Below, piece by piece: positions 46,546 through 58,440 of a stretch of DNA of 64,000 bases. Origin of the DNA: Labia minor (lineage: Eukaryota; Arthropoda; Insecta; Dermaptera; Spongiphoridae); assembly GCA_963082975.1 (NCBI GenBank), contig OY720350.1, positions 7,211,488 to 7,275,487 on the forward strand. The letters run 5' to 3'. Each line of letters opens with the position of its first letter. Position 1 is the first letter of the stretch. A program made the translations under genes and the position numbers. The notes beneath the pieces are model-generated. The model worked only from the letters and a program-made list of their open reading frames with translations. It was not told the origin of the DNA and ran no database searches.

Positions 46546-47145
46546 ATAAGCTGGAGTGTCTCCACTCGGCTATCTCGCAATTTGAATTGGATTAAATAAC
46601 ATTAATATATTATATTTAAATTAAATTTAATTAATTATAAATTATAAAATAAAATTAATAAATAACATTTATTAAACCAGCGCATGTTTGGCTCTTTGTT
46701 GATGGCACCACGTCACGTGTTGGCGCGTGAGATTTGCAGTGTTAAAAATTTAATTCTGGTACTTTCAGCAATTCAATCAAGCTGAAATTCTATATATAGC
46801 AGTTTTATACAATTATTAATCATGTGAAAAACTTAAATATATATCTTTATTTTTACGGTCACATTAGATGAAAAAAAATAAAAACGTTGTAGATAATGAC
46901 CCTCTTCCGGTTAAGCTACATTTCTCAAAAGTTGATAGAAAACTACGAATTTTGAATAATTCCCGTATACCAAATTTCATGATTCTAGCTCAAACCGTTT
47001 TTGCGTAATCTTGTCTACATACATACACACATACATTTCTCAACCTTAGTGAAAATGATTCAGGAACCTTCAAAACGTATAAAAACATCAAAATCTCGAC
47101 ATCGAAAATTTTCGTGATCGCTATACTTTTTCTATCGATATAGTA
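46546..47145 (-). mobile_element. HINE-like element, family C copy 7, full length
   Basis: AATAAGCTGGAGTGTCTCC at the left, core, a short (CATA)-type microsatellite at 47020-47035, and a decayed 5' head (TATCGATATAGT) at the right. Confidence 0.7.
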
Positions 47146-48190
47146 AAAAAATGTGTAAGTTGGCATGTATATAATATACATGTGTATGTCTATCTAGGTG
47201 TATGCTACATTCATTGTTTTATAATATTATATAATTTTAATTGGAAATTAATTCAGAAAATGTAAAAGATATATAAGTATATTATGTTATAATAAAAAGT
47301 AATAAATAATATAGATTTTATTTAACGTGTCTTTAGCTTTTTCATTTCTATTTAATATTAAAATTTAATTAAAATTGCTATTTTTATTTATAATGGAAAG
47401 CAAATGAATATTATCTCTTTTTTTATAATAATTCTATAATAACAGGAATGCCTATTATTCATCGCAAATAAGAATATACTTTGATCAGAATGGGTCTCTC
47501 TAGAAGAATTGCCGTGTGGCTAGAAATATTTTTTTAATTTTTTTAATCTTTCGAGAACCGATAAGTGACTCCACCTTCTTCTTAGAAAAACGATAAATTA
47601 AAAATAAAAGAAAATAGAATTCTTTTTCGTTAGTTTGCTTTGTAGAGTGAATAAAACAAGACAAGTTGAATGTGTAAGTAATCACAAATAATTATTACTA
47701 GTATTAATTTTTTAAAATTATTTATTATTATTATTAATTAATCATAATTATTCGTTTCTATAAATTATATGGTAATTTTACAAATTATTCGGCAAGCGCT
47801 TGGATGATATTGAAATTTTACCAGTGGATTCATTTTTTTTAAACTTAAAAAATTTACCCAATTTTAAAAAGACAAAAACTCCTTTATATCATGTGGCTAA
47901 AAAATCATATTCTAATTGTTATATAATCTTTTAATCATTTTTGCACTTAAAATATATATAGTAATAATTAATAATTAAAAAATTTAACTAAATACAAATA
48001 AAAAATTAAATTATATTATAAATAATTATTAAATTAATTATAAAAAAAACCTTGACTATCTCGCAAATATGAATTGGATAATCAAGCTATTTTCTTTATT
48101 TGAAAATTTTATTCTATCGATCTTAGGATTTAAGGTTTTTAACATAATTTTCACTCATAACATTTTATTGAAATAGTGGCGAGATAGTAA
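46546..48190 (-). mobile_element. composite HINE C unit, copy 2
   Basis: Same organisation as 29900-31398: a full C element (46546-47145), captured DNA (47146-48050) and a hairpin-less C remnant (48051-48190). The captured DNA matches the other copy closely over its whole length, apart from a 34-bp insertion near 47493 and small indels. The flanks do not match (left CTTAAATAAAAA, right AAAGAGGGAAAG). Confidence 0.7.
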
Positions 48191-48640
48191 AAAGAGGGAA
48201 AGAAATAATGAAAAGGGTTTATAAAAAAACAACATATTCCTATTTAATTAAACAAAACAAAACTAAACTAAACAAAAAAAAAATAAAAATATTTTTATGT
48301 AGGTAACTTCATAATTATTGTATAAATTGTTACATTAATTATTTAAAATAAGATATTTAATTACATCAACAAAATAAACCTTAATAAGTATTATTTTTAC
48401 AATTTGTTCTATAACTTTTTAAAACTTATTATTGAGAACAAAAAGAGATTATTTTTTTTTTTTGGGGGGGGGGGAGTTTTCTTTTCTTTTTTTTTTGTTT
48501 AGTTATAATAAACATTTTGTTTACTCCTAATCGAAATCTACGAATTAAAAATTACTAAATGATTTCGAATATTTTCCCATTTACTGATATAAGACCACTA
48601 AATTACATTATATTTTTATTATTTATTTCTTGTATATTCT
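48191..48640. other. AT-rich DNA with a T12-G11 junction
   Basis: A run of 12 T followed by 11 G at about 48452-48474. Nothing else recognised. Confidence 0.5.
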
Positions 48641-48790
48641 ATCTCTGTAGCTCCACGCAATTCGAAAAATCTTGGCCGCAGCAACCACATTTCTCCATGT
48701 GTCCCTATCCTGAGCCATAATCATCCAACTTCTACCCTCTTCCGTCTCTTCCTACATTGTCTACCCAATTTCTTGTATATTAGGTTTATT
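48640..48790 (-). pseudogene. RTE-like LINE reverse transcriptase, extreme C-terminus
   Basis: Minus-strand remnants equivalent to the conserved tail 'AQDRDTWRN-V-AAAKI' of insect LINE polyproteins, with stops. Related to 51200-51725 and 58085-58440. Confidence 0.5.
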
Positions 48791-49175
48791 TAATATTCTA
48801 TGATTTGTCTCGTATATTATGAGAAACCTAAAACCTATAGAGACTACATATTTTTCATGTAAACCTTTAAAATGTCATATCATGTAGGTAGGTATTTTGA
48901 GAAAAATTTAGAATTTTCATGTATATCAACTTATTAGCTTACAATTATTTTACTTCTTTTATTGGAATGATAATATGTAAATTTGAGAAATTAATAATTC
49001 TTTTAAAATTTGTTACATACTTTGATATAAGTATATTACAATGAAAACATAAAGCTTAGCTCTTAATCTATTAATTTTATTGCATAATAAAAAAATTTGT
49101 CAGTTTATGTGTTTAATACAATTTTTATTATTACAAAAATTTAACTTGATGTTTCATATCTTATAAATAAAAATG
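48791..49175. other. AT-rich DNA, no gene seen
   Basis: No recognised repeats. Confidence 0.5.
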
Positions 49176-49445
49176 ACTTTTGTAATTGCATCACTCAATA
49201 ACGCCTGGACCAATTTTGACAATTCTTTTTTTAAAATGTTCGTTGAAGTCCAAGGATGGTTTTTCCGGCGAGAAAAAATCGAATAATTGTCGGGAAAACC
49301 CTAAAAACAGCCCTTTTCTTTACATTTTCTTATTGATGACGTCACAGCAAGGGAGGACGAACATTTGGAATAAAAGTTGTGCCTATCTGACCTCCCTTCC
49401 TCCCCGAGAAATTCCCATTCCCACTAAAAATGTTTATAATATTTT
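49176..49445 (+). repeat. fourth HINE-related or core-bearing repeat, partial
   Basis: GC-richer block containing AACGCCTGGACCAATTTTGAC, which resembles the core motif of families A-C, and TGATGACGTCACAGC, as in family B. No terminal repeats or hairpin identified. The open frame over it is probably incidental. Confidence 0.4.
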
Positions 49446-50443
49446 TATTTATTAAATCAAACTAAATATTATTTTTTATTTCAATATTTTTAATGTTAAT
49501 ACAATAATTTGTATTTATAATCTATAGAATAATTTAATTATTTTAAAAAACGGCGGTAATCATTTTTTTTTACTCTCTACTGACTGTGACTGTAAGGATG
49601 CTCTGTGCTGTGAATCCCTTCCTTCTCAGTGTCGAATAGAAATAGATGATATTACTTGGATAAATAATAATAAGATAATTAATTAATTTTATCAAATAAA
49701 TATCTAATTATTTTCAGGTAATTTTATATATATTTTAATATTATTATTATAGTTTTAATTTTTTTAAGTAATTTCTTTTTATTTTAATTTTTATATTTAA
49801 GCTAAATATCATTTAATATTTTTTAAATTTAATAATTTAATTAAATACATTTGTTTAAAATTGTTTTTCATAATATCAATTAGTTTTAATTTCTATTTAA
49901 AACGTTTTATTTATTTAATTTAATTTTATTTATTTTTTGATCATATTATTTGTATTTTTATATTAATAATTGTTTTTTTTAGATAATTTAAAACATTTCA
50001 ATTGCCTTTTTTACTTGATTAATTTTGAATTTTGATTTTATTTATTTATTTACTTAAAAATTTAATTTTATTAAATAAATATCTAATTATTTTCAGGTAA
50101 GTTTATATATTTTTTATTTTTTAATCTCATTATGCTAGCTAAAATTGTTTGTTTGTATTATTGAGGACCCCAGTTCAATTCATTTTAATCAGATTGATGC
50201 AATGATGCAAAATTTAATAATTGTAATAAATTTCTATCTTGAAAATTGTTACATATTATTTAGGATATTATAAAAACAATTTCTTTCTTTAATTAATATT
50301 CATTTAAAATGATAATTAAAGAATATCTTATTCAAAATAAACTATTGAATAAATATGATCTAATATCATTAAATCTTATCTTATAATATCTCTATTATAA
50401 TCTTATCTCTTATAAATCTTTTATTTTTATTTTGTTTACTTTG
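49446..50443. other. AT-rich DNA with a local direct repeat
   Basis: An approximately 35-bp segment with AAATATCTAATTATTTTCAGGTAA occurs at 49695-49722 and again at 50075-50102. Each contains TTTTCAG|GTAA, so splice-like words occur, but no exon is evident. Confidence 0.4.
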
Positions 50444-51083
50444 TTTTTTACCGACCGACGATAGTTTGTTTTCACACCAAATTTCACATGTGGAGATTTT
50501 TACATATCTCCACGAATCATGCATTTTCTTAACAGAAAAAGTATTTTTAGCATGATGTCTGTCCGTCTGTCCGTCCGTATAGATGTGTACACCCTGAACG
50601 GCTGAACGGATTTTGATGAAATTTGGTATATTTACTTAATGCATCAGAGGGATGAATTGATCAACTTTTGGTGCAAATCCCGAAACCGGAAGTGGTAGTA
50701 TTAGCGATCGACGATAGGATGGGAAGGGTTATTTTCACACCAAATTTCACATGAGGAGATTTTTTTACATATCACCACGAATGTATTGGTTTTATCCTCG
50801 GGAAAAATCATCTTCATTATGTTTTTCTTAATTTAAAATTATATGACGTCACCCAGCCCTTCATGACGTCACAACCTCCGTATTATGATCACGGGCAACG
50901 CCGGCTACTTCAGCTATATATTATAAATAAAATAAAATTAAAAATATTTATGTTCTATGCCTATCAGTTTTTTATTACATTAATAGATATATTAAAATTA
51001 TTTGAAATTGTTTCTGTAGCTGGAAATTAATTTATTTCAAACCGTCGGTCGGTTCGGAACTGGCCACAGGTCAACTTATTTTT
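50444..51083 (+). mobile_element. HINE-like element, family B copy 7, near full length
   Basis: Head TTTTTTACCGACCGACG, (GTCC)n, core, second head, paired CRE-like motifs, 3' subterminal repeat CCGTCGGTCGGTT, hairpin and CAACTTATTTTT. It is unique in carrying about 35 extra bases after the CRE pair, including CACGGGCAACGCCGGC. Confidence 0.75.
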
Positions 51084-51199
51084 AAATAAATTAATAACAT
51101 TTAAAGTAGCATAAAAAAATAATCGAGGCAGGAAAAGTGATGGGGTTTGAAATTAATAGTGATAATGCAAAATAATTAGTATCAGAGCGAATAATATTT

Positions 51200-51725
51200 G
51201 CAAAGAATTTAAATCGAGGTTGCAATCTGGAAATTATTTTCAAAGGGGATCAAAATTAAAATATATAAAACAATTATTTTTTCTGTTGTATTATATGGGT
51301 GGGAGGTATGGTCTATAACCCTGGGAGATGAGAGTAGATTCAAAGTATTTGAGAATAGGATTCTTCCCAGCATTTATGGGCCAAAGAAAGATGAGGACAC
51401 CGGGGAATAGCGGAGACTGCATAACAAGGAATTGCATGACCTCTATGCATCTCTAGATATAGGTCATAAAATAGAGAAGGCTGGGATCGGCAGGGCACAT
51501 GGCTAGAATGGGAGAGGAAAAATATATTGGTGGGGAGTTGGATTGGAAAACGTCCGTGTGGAAGACCAATTGTGAACAGGGTGGACAATGTAGGAAGGAA
51601 CGTGAGAGAGATGGGACAGGGTAGGAGTTAGATGGTTATAGCTCAGAATAGGGACACTCGGGGGGTACAGGGGGCGGAGCTGCGGAGGTGTGGAGAGCGC
51701 CGAAGGCGCTCGGAGCAGCTAGTAA
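51200..51725 (+). pseudogene. RTE-like LINE: reverse transcriptase C-terminus and 3' end
   Basis: Across several stops and shifts one reads VVLYGWE, WSITLGDESRFKVFENRIL, then NKELHDLYASLDI and GRAHG. This is the conserved post-RT domain (YGCETW ... FERKILR ... ELY ... RWAGHVARM) of many insect LINEs. The 3' end carries a perfect hairpin GAGCGCC-GAA-GGCGCTC and a (TAAA)n tail at about 51720-51740. It starts immediately downstream of HINE B7. Dead and 5' truncated. Confidence 0.65.
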
Positions 51726-53340
51726 ATAAATAAAACTAAATGCGCCCAACGTTTTTCTTTGAATATGAACCAATTCATTCATAACTTTGTCAGGGGGGCA
51801 TATAGAATAATTATTTTTTTCTTTTTAGTCCATGAAAAAAACGTTATTTAATTAATTTTTTTATATTTATATTTTTTTTTAAACCAATATCTTAACAATC
51901 ATAATATTTTTCTTCTTTAATACTATAATACTCGTATCTCTTTATTCTAATATATACTTTACATTTCCTTTCTGTTGTGTTTTAAATCTTTGTTGAAATT
52001 TAGTTTGATTTGAGTCTGCTGTGCTGTTTCCGTGTCTTTACAACCTCTCTACTCTGCTTACTGCTGCCTTTTGTTTTCCATTTCATTATATAAATATATG
52101 CATATACATATATATATATATATATGTATATACTGTCACTCACTGCCACCACCATCTATTTCATCTATATAATCGGTTGTGATGAATCTTCTGTCTTGTT
52201 CTTGAATATTTCTCTAGGTTGATTTATTCCCTTAGGGAATAATTCAAATTAGCACAAATACATTTATCAACAAGTTTTCTTTAATCCCATACTAATTAAC
52301 CACCGTTTGTAAGAACATTACTTTCATTTTAATCGGAACATATACATATAAGAAGAATAGAACGATCAAGTTTAAATTATTCGAAAATTCCATTTGAGTA
52401 GACTCAGCAGTTAGTTAAAAGCATTAATGAATTAATTTTTCATTAAAACTTATTTATAAAATTTATATAAATTTCAATTATAAATGATAGAACCCAATAT
52501 TTATATAATAGAAAATAATTTATTTTTGAAAAGGTAAAAAACATCAAACGTTTTATATCTATGTATGTAAATCAATGAAATAACTTTAATATTCGAATAT
52601 AAAATCTTGATCATCATCAATCAAAATAATAATTTTTTTTCCCCTACCTGTAAAAGTATAATTTGTTATTGCGTGCACTTTTTGAATGTCAAATAAAACT
52701 ACCTAAGTATTTTAAAAGTCTCTTTTTTTTAAAATACATTAATTACATTTTGTTTTTAAAAGAAAATTTAATTTTCTACGTGTACGTTTCATAATATTAT
52801 GTAGATAAACGTTTATTTATTGATTTTTTAATATATATATATATAAAATTATATTACTTATGCTAAAGTATATAAAAAGATAGATAGAACATGTTAACCA
52901 AAATAAGAGAAATAATTTTCCACACTCCTTTATAATACTAACGTAGAGTTGTTTGATTATATTTTATCGATGAGTAAAAACAAAATTACATAAGCGGTTG
53001 GAAAAAAAAAATATATACAGGAAATGAGAAAATGATCTAGTTTCCACTGATAAATTAAATGAGAAAAAAATGAATTTAAAGGTGACGTTCTGTTTTCAAG
53101 TGGGAATGTTGATTGGTTATCGAGGAGCCCACTTTTTAAACGATACTTCTTTAACTTTGTAAAAAAAATCATTTATATCTATATATCTAGACTTATACTT
53201 ATATATATATATATATACATATATCTGATATATTTTCTTTTAAATGAAATAAATGTTCCGATCTAAACTTTGACATTTTTTTTTTGTTCTTGGTGTGGTT
53301 TTAGCGTTATATCTTATTTTTAAACTCCATTGTATTTTAT
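51726..53340. other. AT-rich DNA, no gene seen
   Basis: AT runs at 52108-52125 and 53198-53218. About 52010-52330 is slightly GC-richer. No coding evidence. Confidence 0.45.
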
Positions 53341-53344
53341 ATTA

Positions 53345-53440
53345 GGGGGACCGGAAAGTAATGTCGTCAGAGAAATCACACCTTTGTCCAACCCCCAATT
53401 GGAGGAACGGCAATATTATACTCTATTATAACTTACAAAG
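53345..53440 (+). repeat. possible mariner end
   Basis: TTAGGGGGACCGGAAAGTAATG resembles a mariner terminus (ACCGGAAAGTAATG). No opposite end found. Confidence 0.3.
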
Positions 53441-53710
53441 GGCGCCACAGGATGAGAGGTTAGCGTAGCTGGCTTCCATTCTCGTGGTCCTGGGTTCAAG
53501 TCCCTGGCAAGGGAATTTCTCTAACTGGGGTCTATGAGACGGGGTCAAGCCAGCTTCCCGGATTAAAATTGGGAAGGTACTTGATAAAAAGTAGCGCCTC
53601 CGATCAAGAAAGGGTTGATAGGAACCGTTCTACTGATCATAGGGCACCAACTTGATAGGTGTTGTCCTTGCGTAGGACGTACAAAAGTCAGATGTTTGTT
53701 TTTTGTTATT
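53441..53710 (+). mobile_element. tRNA-derived SINE, copy 1
   Basis: A tRNA-like head with box A TAGCGTAGCTGG (53461-53472) and box B GGTTCAAGTCC (53493-53503), the internal RNA polymerase III promoter spacing of a tRNA. A body and T/A-rich 3' end follow. The body matches copy 2 at 55165-55430, including GGGGTCTATG and CCTCCGATCAAGAAA. Confidence 0.8.
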
Positions 53711-54018
53711 ATAACATATTCAATAAAATATTTTATTAATTTACTGATAAAATTAAAATATATTTTAAATAAAAACACAAAAAGATATTGAATCTGAGTA
53801 GCTAGTTGATAAAATACTTTTGCTTTTTTAAAGACCATTTAAAAGATAATAATTACTAGAAGTAATTAAATATTAATAAAATAATGTGTGAGAGGTCAGT
53901 CAACCAGAACAGATTAGTACCTATTTTAATATTACCCAGAAATAAACAATTATAAAATGATATGATACAATTTAATGATATGATAATTACTCGTATTATA
54001 TAAATATAAATGTATATT
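53711..54018. other. AT-rich DNA, no gene seen
   Basis: No recognised repeats. Confidence 0.5.
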
Positions 54019-54350
54019 TTTTACTGACCGACTTTAGTAAGAGAGGTATTGTGTTTTCACACCAAATTTCACATGAGGAGATTTTTTACATATCTCCACG
54101 AATCATGCACTTTGTATTAGTTTTATCTTCTTTTTTCTTAATTTAAAATTATATGACGTCACCCAGCCCTTCATGACGTCACCGCCAGCGCCTCCTTATA
54201 TATTATAAATAAAATAAAATTAAAAATATTTATGTTATAACCATATCTGTTGTTTATTCCATTAATAGATACATTTAAATTATTTGAAATTGATTCTGTA
54301 GCTGGAAATTATTTTATTTAAAACCGCGGGTGGGTTCTGTGCCTGCTGTT
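54019..54350 (+). mobile_element. HINE-like family B copy 8, internal deletion derivative
   Basis: It begins with the true 5' head (TTACTGACCGACTTTAG) but continues with second-head sequence (CACATGAGGAG, GCACTTTGTATTAG). The microsatellite and core are gone: the product expected from recombination between the two head copies. Both TGACGTCA motifs are kept; the 3' hairpin is decayed. Confidence 0.7.
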
Positions 54351-55164
54351 TAATAAAGATGTCAGCATATTATTTTATAAGAATAAATTTCAAAAATTCT
54401 CAAATAAGTAAATAATTGTAATATATACGTACGTTATATTGTATGTTTCACTTATAAAGTTTGTATTGATAAGATTATACAAATTTATATTTATTTTTTA
54501 GATATTCCAATATATTGGACCAATATAAAATAGTTTCATTAAGAATTCAATAAGCCAAGTTATCAACTTTGTAGATTTTCATAAAGTTTTATCCATTTTT
54601 TTTTTCTTTCTCTCACAATTTAAATTTCATTTGTCTAGATTTCTTTCTCTTACATTCCGACAGTTATTGAATAAAACTTCTTTATTTTCTCATTAAATAC
54701 TCTTCTATGGTCTCCTTATTAAATCTTCATAAAGAAAGATTTGTTTCTTCCCTTTATAATGGATTTGAAATAAAAGTTTTTGGAATAAAAAAAAAACAAT
54801 TGAAAATATCTTAGATTCATTAAACTAATTTTTGAATTTTTAAAAATTAATAATTTATTTATCACACACTTAATTTTTTTGTTTATGGATTATTATTTAT
54901 TAATTAACTTTTCATATCAACACACACACACACACCATTTAACTTTTATTATATTACATTAAAAAAAAATCATTTAACTCCGGCATAAAGGTATAAACTT
55001 TAAAAATATTAATTAATTAATATCATTGAAACATTAACATAACAAAAAAAAAAAAAATAAAAAAATAAATAATATATGAAACAAAATAAATTAAACATTC
55101 ACAAATTATATGTACATATTATAGTTCGCAAGTCAATAAATTTTCCAAAATAGAAATGGTATCT
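54351..55164. other. AT-rich DNA with (CA)n
   Basis: A (CA)n run at about 54920-54936. No gene recognised. Confidence 0.5.
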
Positions 55165-55430
55165 CATTCAAACAGGAAGGACAACGCCTACCAAGCCGGT
55201 TCTATCAATGAGGTGTCCTATGATCAGTAGAACGGGTCCTCTCAACCTTTACCTTGATTTTCTTGATCGGAGGAGTTATCAAGTAGCTTTTCCCCAATGT
55301 TGTTCCCGGAGGCTGGGTTGACTCCGTCCCATAGACCCCAGCTAGGAAAATTCCTTTGCCAGGCCCGGGACTTGAACCCGGGACCATGAGTATGTGAAGC
55401 AGGTTCGCTACCCACACACCCAATAACTAA
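55165..55430 (-). mobile_element. tRNA-derived SINE, copy 2
   Basis: Minus strand. Box A-like TAGCGAACCTGC (last base off consensus) and exact box B GGTTCAAGTCC (about 55372-55382), followed by the shared body. Apparent open frames here are not genes. Confidence 0.8.
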
Positions 55431-56511
55431 TTTAATATTTTTTTTTATTTCCATTTATTTAATTAATATTTAATTATTATGATATACAATATCCTAAAAC
55501 GATTGGATCAATCTTTCTAAACCTAATCTTGAAGTTCAATAAAATAGCAAACATTCAATTTTCTAAGCATTACAAAAGATTAATCTCCATGCCACTATCG
55601 ACCAGATTATATGATCATGAGAAATTATTGTCATTTAATTATCGAAAGCTTTTATAGTAACGAGTATAATTATAATAAAAGCCACTAACAAATGAATAAA
55701 TAAATTATTTATGCATTTACCGTGCGATGAATAAATAAATATAATTGATTAAGTATGACAGCGAAGAAAATCTTTATATACTTATTATAATAATAATTCA
55801 CTCTTATTTAATATTAATATTGATCAAAATAATATACCTACATAATATTTATAAAATTGAAGATATTTGTTTATTGAACTATTATAATTAAATATAAATA
55901 TATATTGGAATATATATTAGAATAAAAATGTCTTTTTAATAGGGGAATGTCATTAAGATATCAGAAATAAACATTTAAAACAAAAATATTGAAAACCTCA
56001 CTCACGCGTTGGTCAATTTTAGAACAATTACCTAAAAAGAGGACAATGTAATTGAAATAGGATCGCTTCATGAATGGAACATTTTGTTATTTTTGTCATA
56101 TTTTCGTCCTTTCCAAGCTCTCATATACAAAATGTTTCTTAAAATTATATATGTATATCAATAACATTAAAATAAATTCACTTTTATTTTATAGTTAATT
56201 TATTATTTATAATTTCTCATCATACTTATTATAATTAATTATTTATATTAATTTCTTTCATCATTAGATATTAATTTTATTATAATTTAATATTTTATTT
56301 TATACTAAATGAATTCAAATTTACCTGTTCCCTTATCAATCGTCGCTGGATTCACCCAACTATTTTTTATTAATAATAATACCAGAGTGTTACTAAAATA
56401 ATAAATTAAAATCAATTTTATTAATTTTAAACACATCTTTATTTTCTTTTGAAAATCGAACCAATACTAAGCCTCCAATATTCAACCAACATATATATTT
56501 ATATATATAAT
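55431..56511. other. AT-rich DNA, no gene seen
   Basis: No recognised repeats or coding blocks. Confidence 0.5.
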
Positions 56512-56764
56512 CAGTGGTGTATTGGGAGGGGAACGCGGTGGAACGACGTTCCCTTATCTTTTTTCAGAACCGGTACGCGTACTTTTTCATGTCCCGACAA
56601 CACCCCCTTAAATCTACTGTTAGAATTTCTATTTTTTTGGGTTCGTATAGTAAGGATAAGAAAAAATCAAAACTTATATGGAAAAAAATAGTTTGTTGAA
56701 AATAGGACTTTTTTTTGCTCCCACTATACGTTCCCTTACTTCTTATTTTACCAATACATCACTG
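56512..56764. mobile_element. hAT-type MITE with perfect 8-bp target duplication
   Basis: TIRs CAGTGGTGTATTGG and CCAATACATCACTG, with TATATAAT duplicated exactly on both sides (56504-56511 and 56765-56772). It is 253 bp and non-coding. The GGGAACG motif recurs near both ends. Confidence 0.85.
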
Positions 56765-56772
56765 TATATAAT

Positions 56773-57648
56773 CAAATTTATAAAGAATGGATATATAATT
56801 ATCTATTTTGTTGTTTTTTTTCAAAAAATGAATAATAATAATAATAATAATAGTAATAATAATATTTAAAATGTCAACAACAGGGAAACATCTGTTTTTG
56901 AAATTGCTACAATAATACCTATTATTAATTTTCTATTGTATTATTTGGAGTATTATATTTATAATAATAAAGTTTGTGAATTGATTAATTAAAACTGTTT
57001 CAACTACAATACCTATAGATTGTAATTCTATTTCAATATTTATCTAATAGTTGCTCGACTACTCATTATGTAATTAATCACTGGATTTCACATTTTCAAT
57101 GACCAACAAAATGTATCATTTGTAATGGAAGTGGTTTATCTCGTTAAATGTGTCTATGTCCTGTAAAATAATATATATATATATATCACACACACATACA
57201 CCAAGAATAGAAATATTAAAATCCAAATTGAAATTTAAATGTTTCCATCCCATTCAACTGACAGCTGTTTCCTGTTTCTATATAAATGAATGTTTTGAGG
57301 TTTGTTGTTATTTTTTGTTCCTCTCCTTGTTTTATTATTTTATATTAACAATTATTTTTATCTTAAAATCAAAATATAAAATGATTAATTAAAATTTAAA
57401 AACCAATTGATCATATTGATATTATTATAGAGAGAAGAGGGAAAAAAATGAGAAGAGAGTATACAAGTACAGTATCATTTAAATGGTTTAAATGTAAAAG
57501 TTAAAAATATTCGAATAATATAATTTAACTAAAGAAAAATGTTTTTTCTTAGTTGAATAATAATAATAATAATAATAATAAGGTTTCTTTTTATTCCATC
57601 TTTAATTTATTTTATAATGAATATGACATTCTATAGCTATACTATAAC
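56773..57648. other. AT-rich DNA with microsatellites
   Basis: (AAT)n at 56828-56866 and 57556-57580, AT and CA runs at 57170-57195. No gene recognised. Confidence 0.5.
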
Positions 57649-57932
57649 TAAGGTGACCCCAACAGTCCTTCTTTAGAGAGGACAGTCCTCCATTTGTAAG
57701 CTCTGTCCTTCCTTTGTAAGTGTCCTCCTAACTGTCCTCCTTTTTGATATCTGTCCCGTTTTTTGAAATATTTAGGACATTTCGTACTTTTTTCAATTTG
57801 TCTCTAAAAAAAGGTCAAACGTTTTCTGGACTAAGCTTTTGAACATTTCCTGAATTTTTTTCCAAAATTTATTTCAATTTGTTTTCAAAGGTAGAATGTC
57901 CTGATTTGGTGTTTTCAAAAAATGGTCACCTT
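57649..57932 (+). mobile_element. hAT-type MITE, family D, complete copy
   Basis: Ends TAAGGTGACC and GGTCACCTT, with perfect 8-bp duplication ACTATAAC (57641-57648 and 57933-57940). It is 284 bp. The interior has repeated GTCCTCC motifs. It provides the uninterrupted reference for the split copy at 13416-14790. Confidence 0.85.
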
Positions 57933-58084
57933 ACTATAACCTGTAATGATTTAAAAAAAAAAATATCAGAAAAATATTACAAAGTTTTTTGTTTGTCTAT
58001 TCGTTTTTTAATTATAAACTAAATATAAAAATTAAATAAAATTTTTGAATATGAATATTTAATTCAATTAATATCTATCTATCT

Positions 58085-58440
58085 ATCTATTATTTCTCTA
58101 CCTCTGCGGAAAACGAAAGTTGTTGGCCACAGCAACCACATTATTCCAAGTATCCCTATCTTGAGCTACATCCATCCAACTCTTGTTTTCTTTTATCTCT
58201 CTCTCACGTCCCTTTCTACATAGTCCACCCACTCATCGCATCCTTCCCAATCGGTCTACAAACCAACCAGATAGTATTTTTCGCCATTCTTTCATCTCCT
58301 ATTCTTGCTACGTGTCCTGCCCATCGAACCTTAACTATGTCTGAAGATGCATAGAGATAATGCAATTCCTCGTTATACAACCCTGAACTCATCTTTCTTT
58401 GTCTCATAAATGCTGCAAAGAATCCCATTTTCAAATATTC
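58085..58440 (-). pseudogene. RTE-like LINE C-terminal fragment
   Basis: Minus-strand frame reads NEELHYLYASSDIVKV, RWAGHVARIGDERMAK, then after stops an AQDRDTW-like tail. Same domain and family as 51200-51725. No RT core or 3' end hairpin. Confidence 0.65.

Noticed and set aside
53461..53510. A functional tRNA gene
   Set aside because: Box A and box B fit, but there is no complete cloverleaf and the body continues as in the second SINE copy.
55205..55454. Two overlapping minus-strand frames of about 70 codons
   Set aside because: They translate a tRNA-derived SINE.
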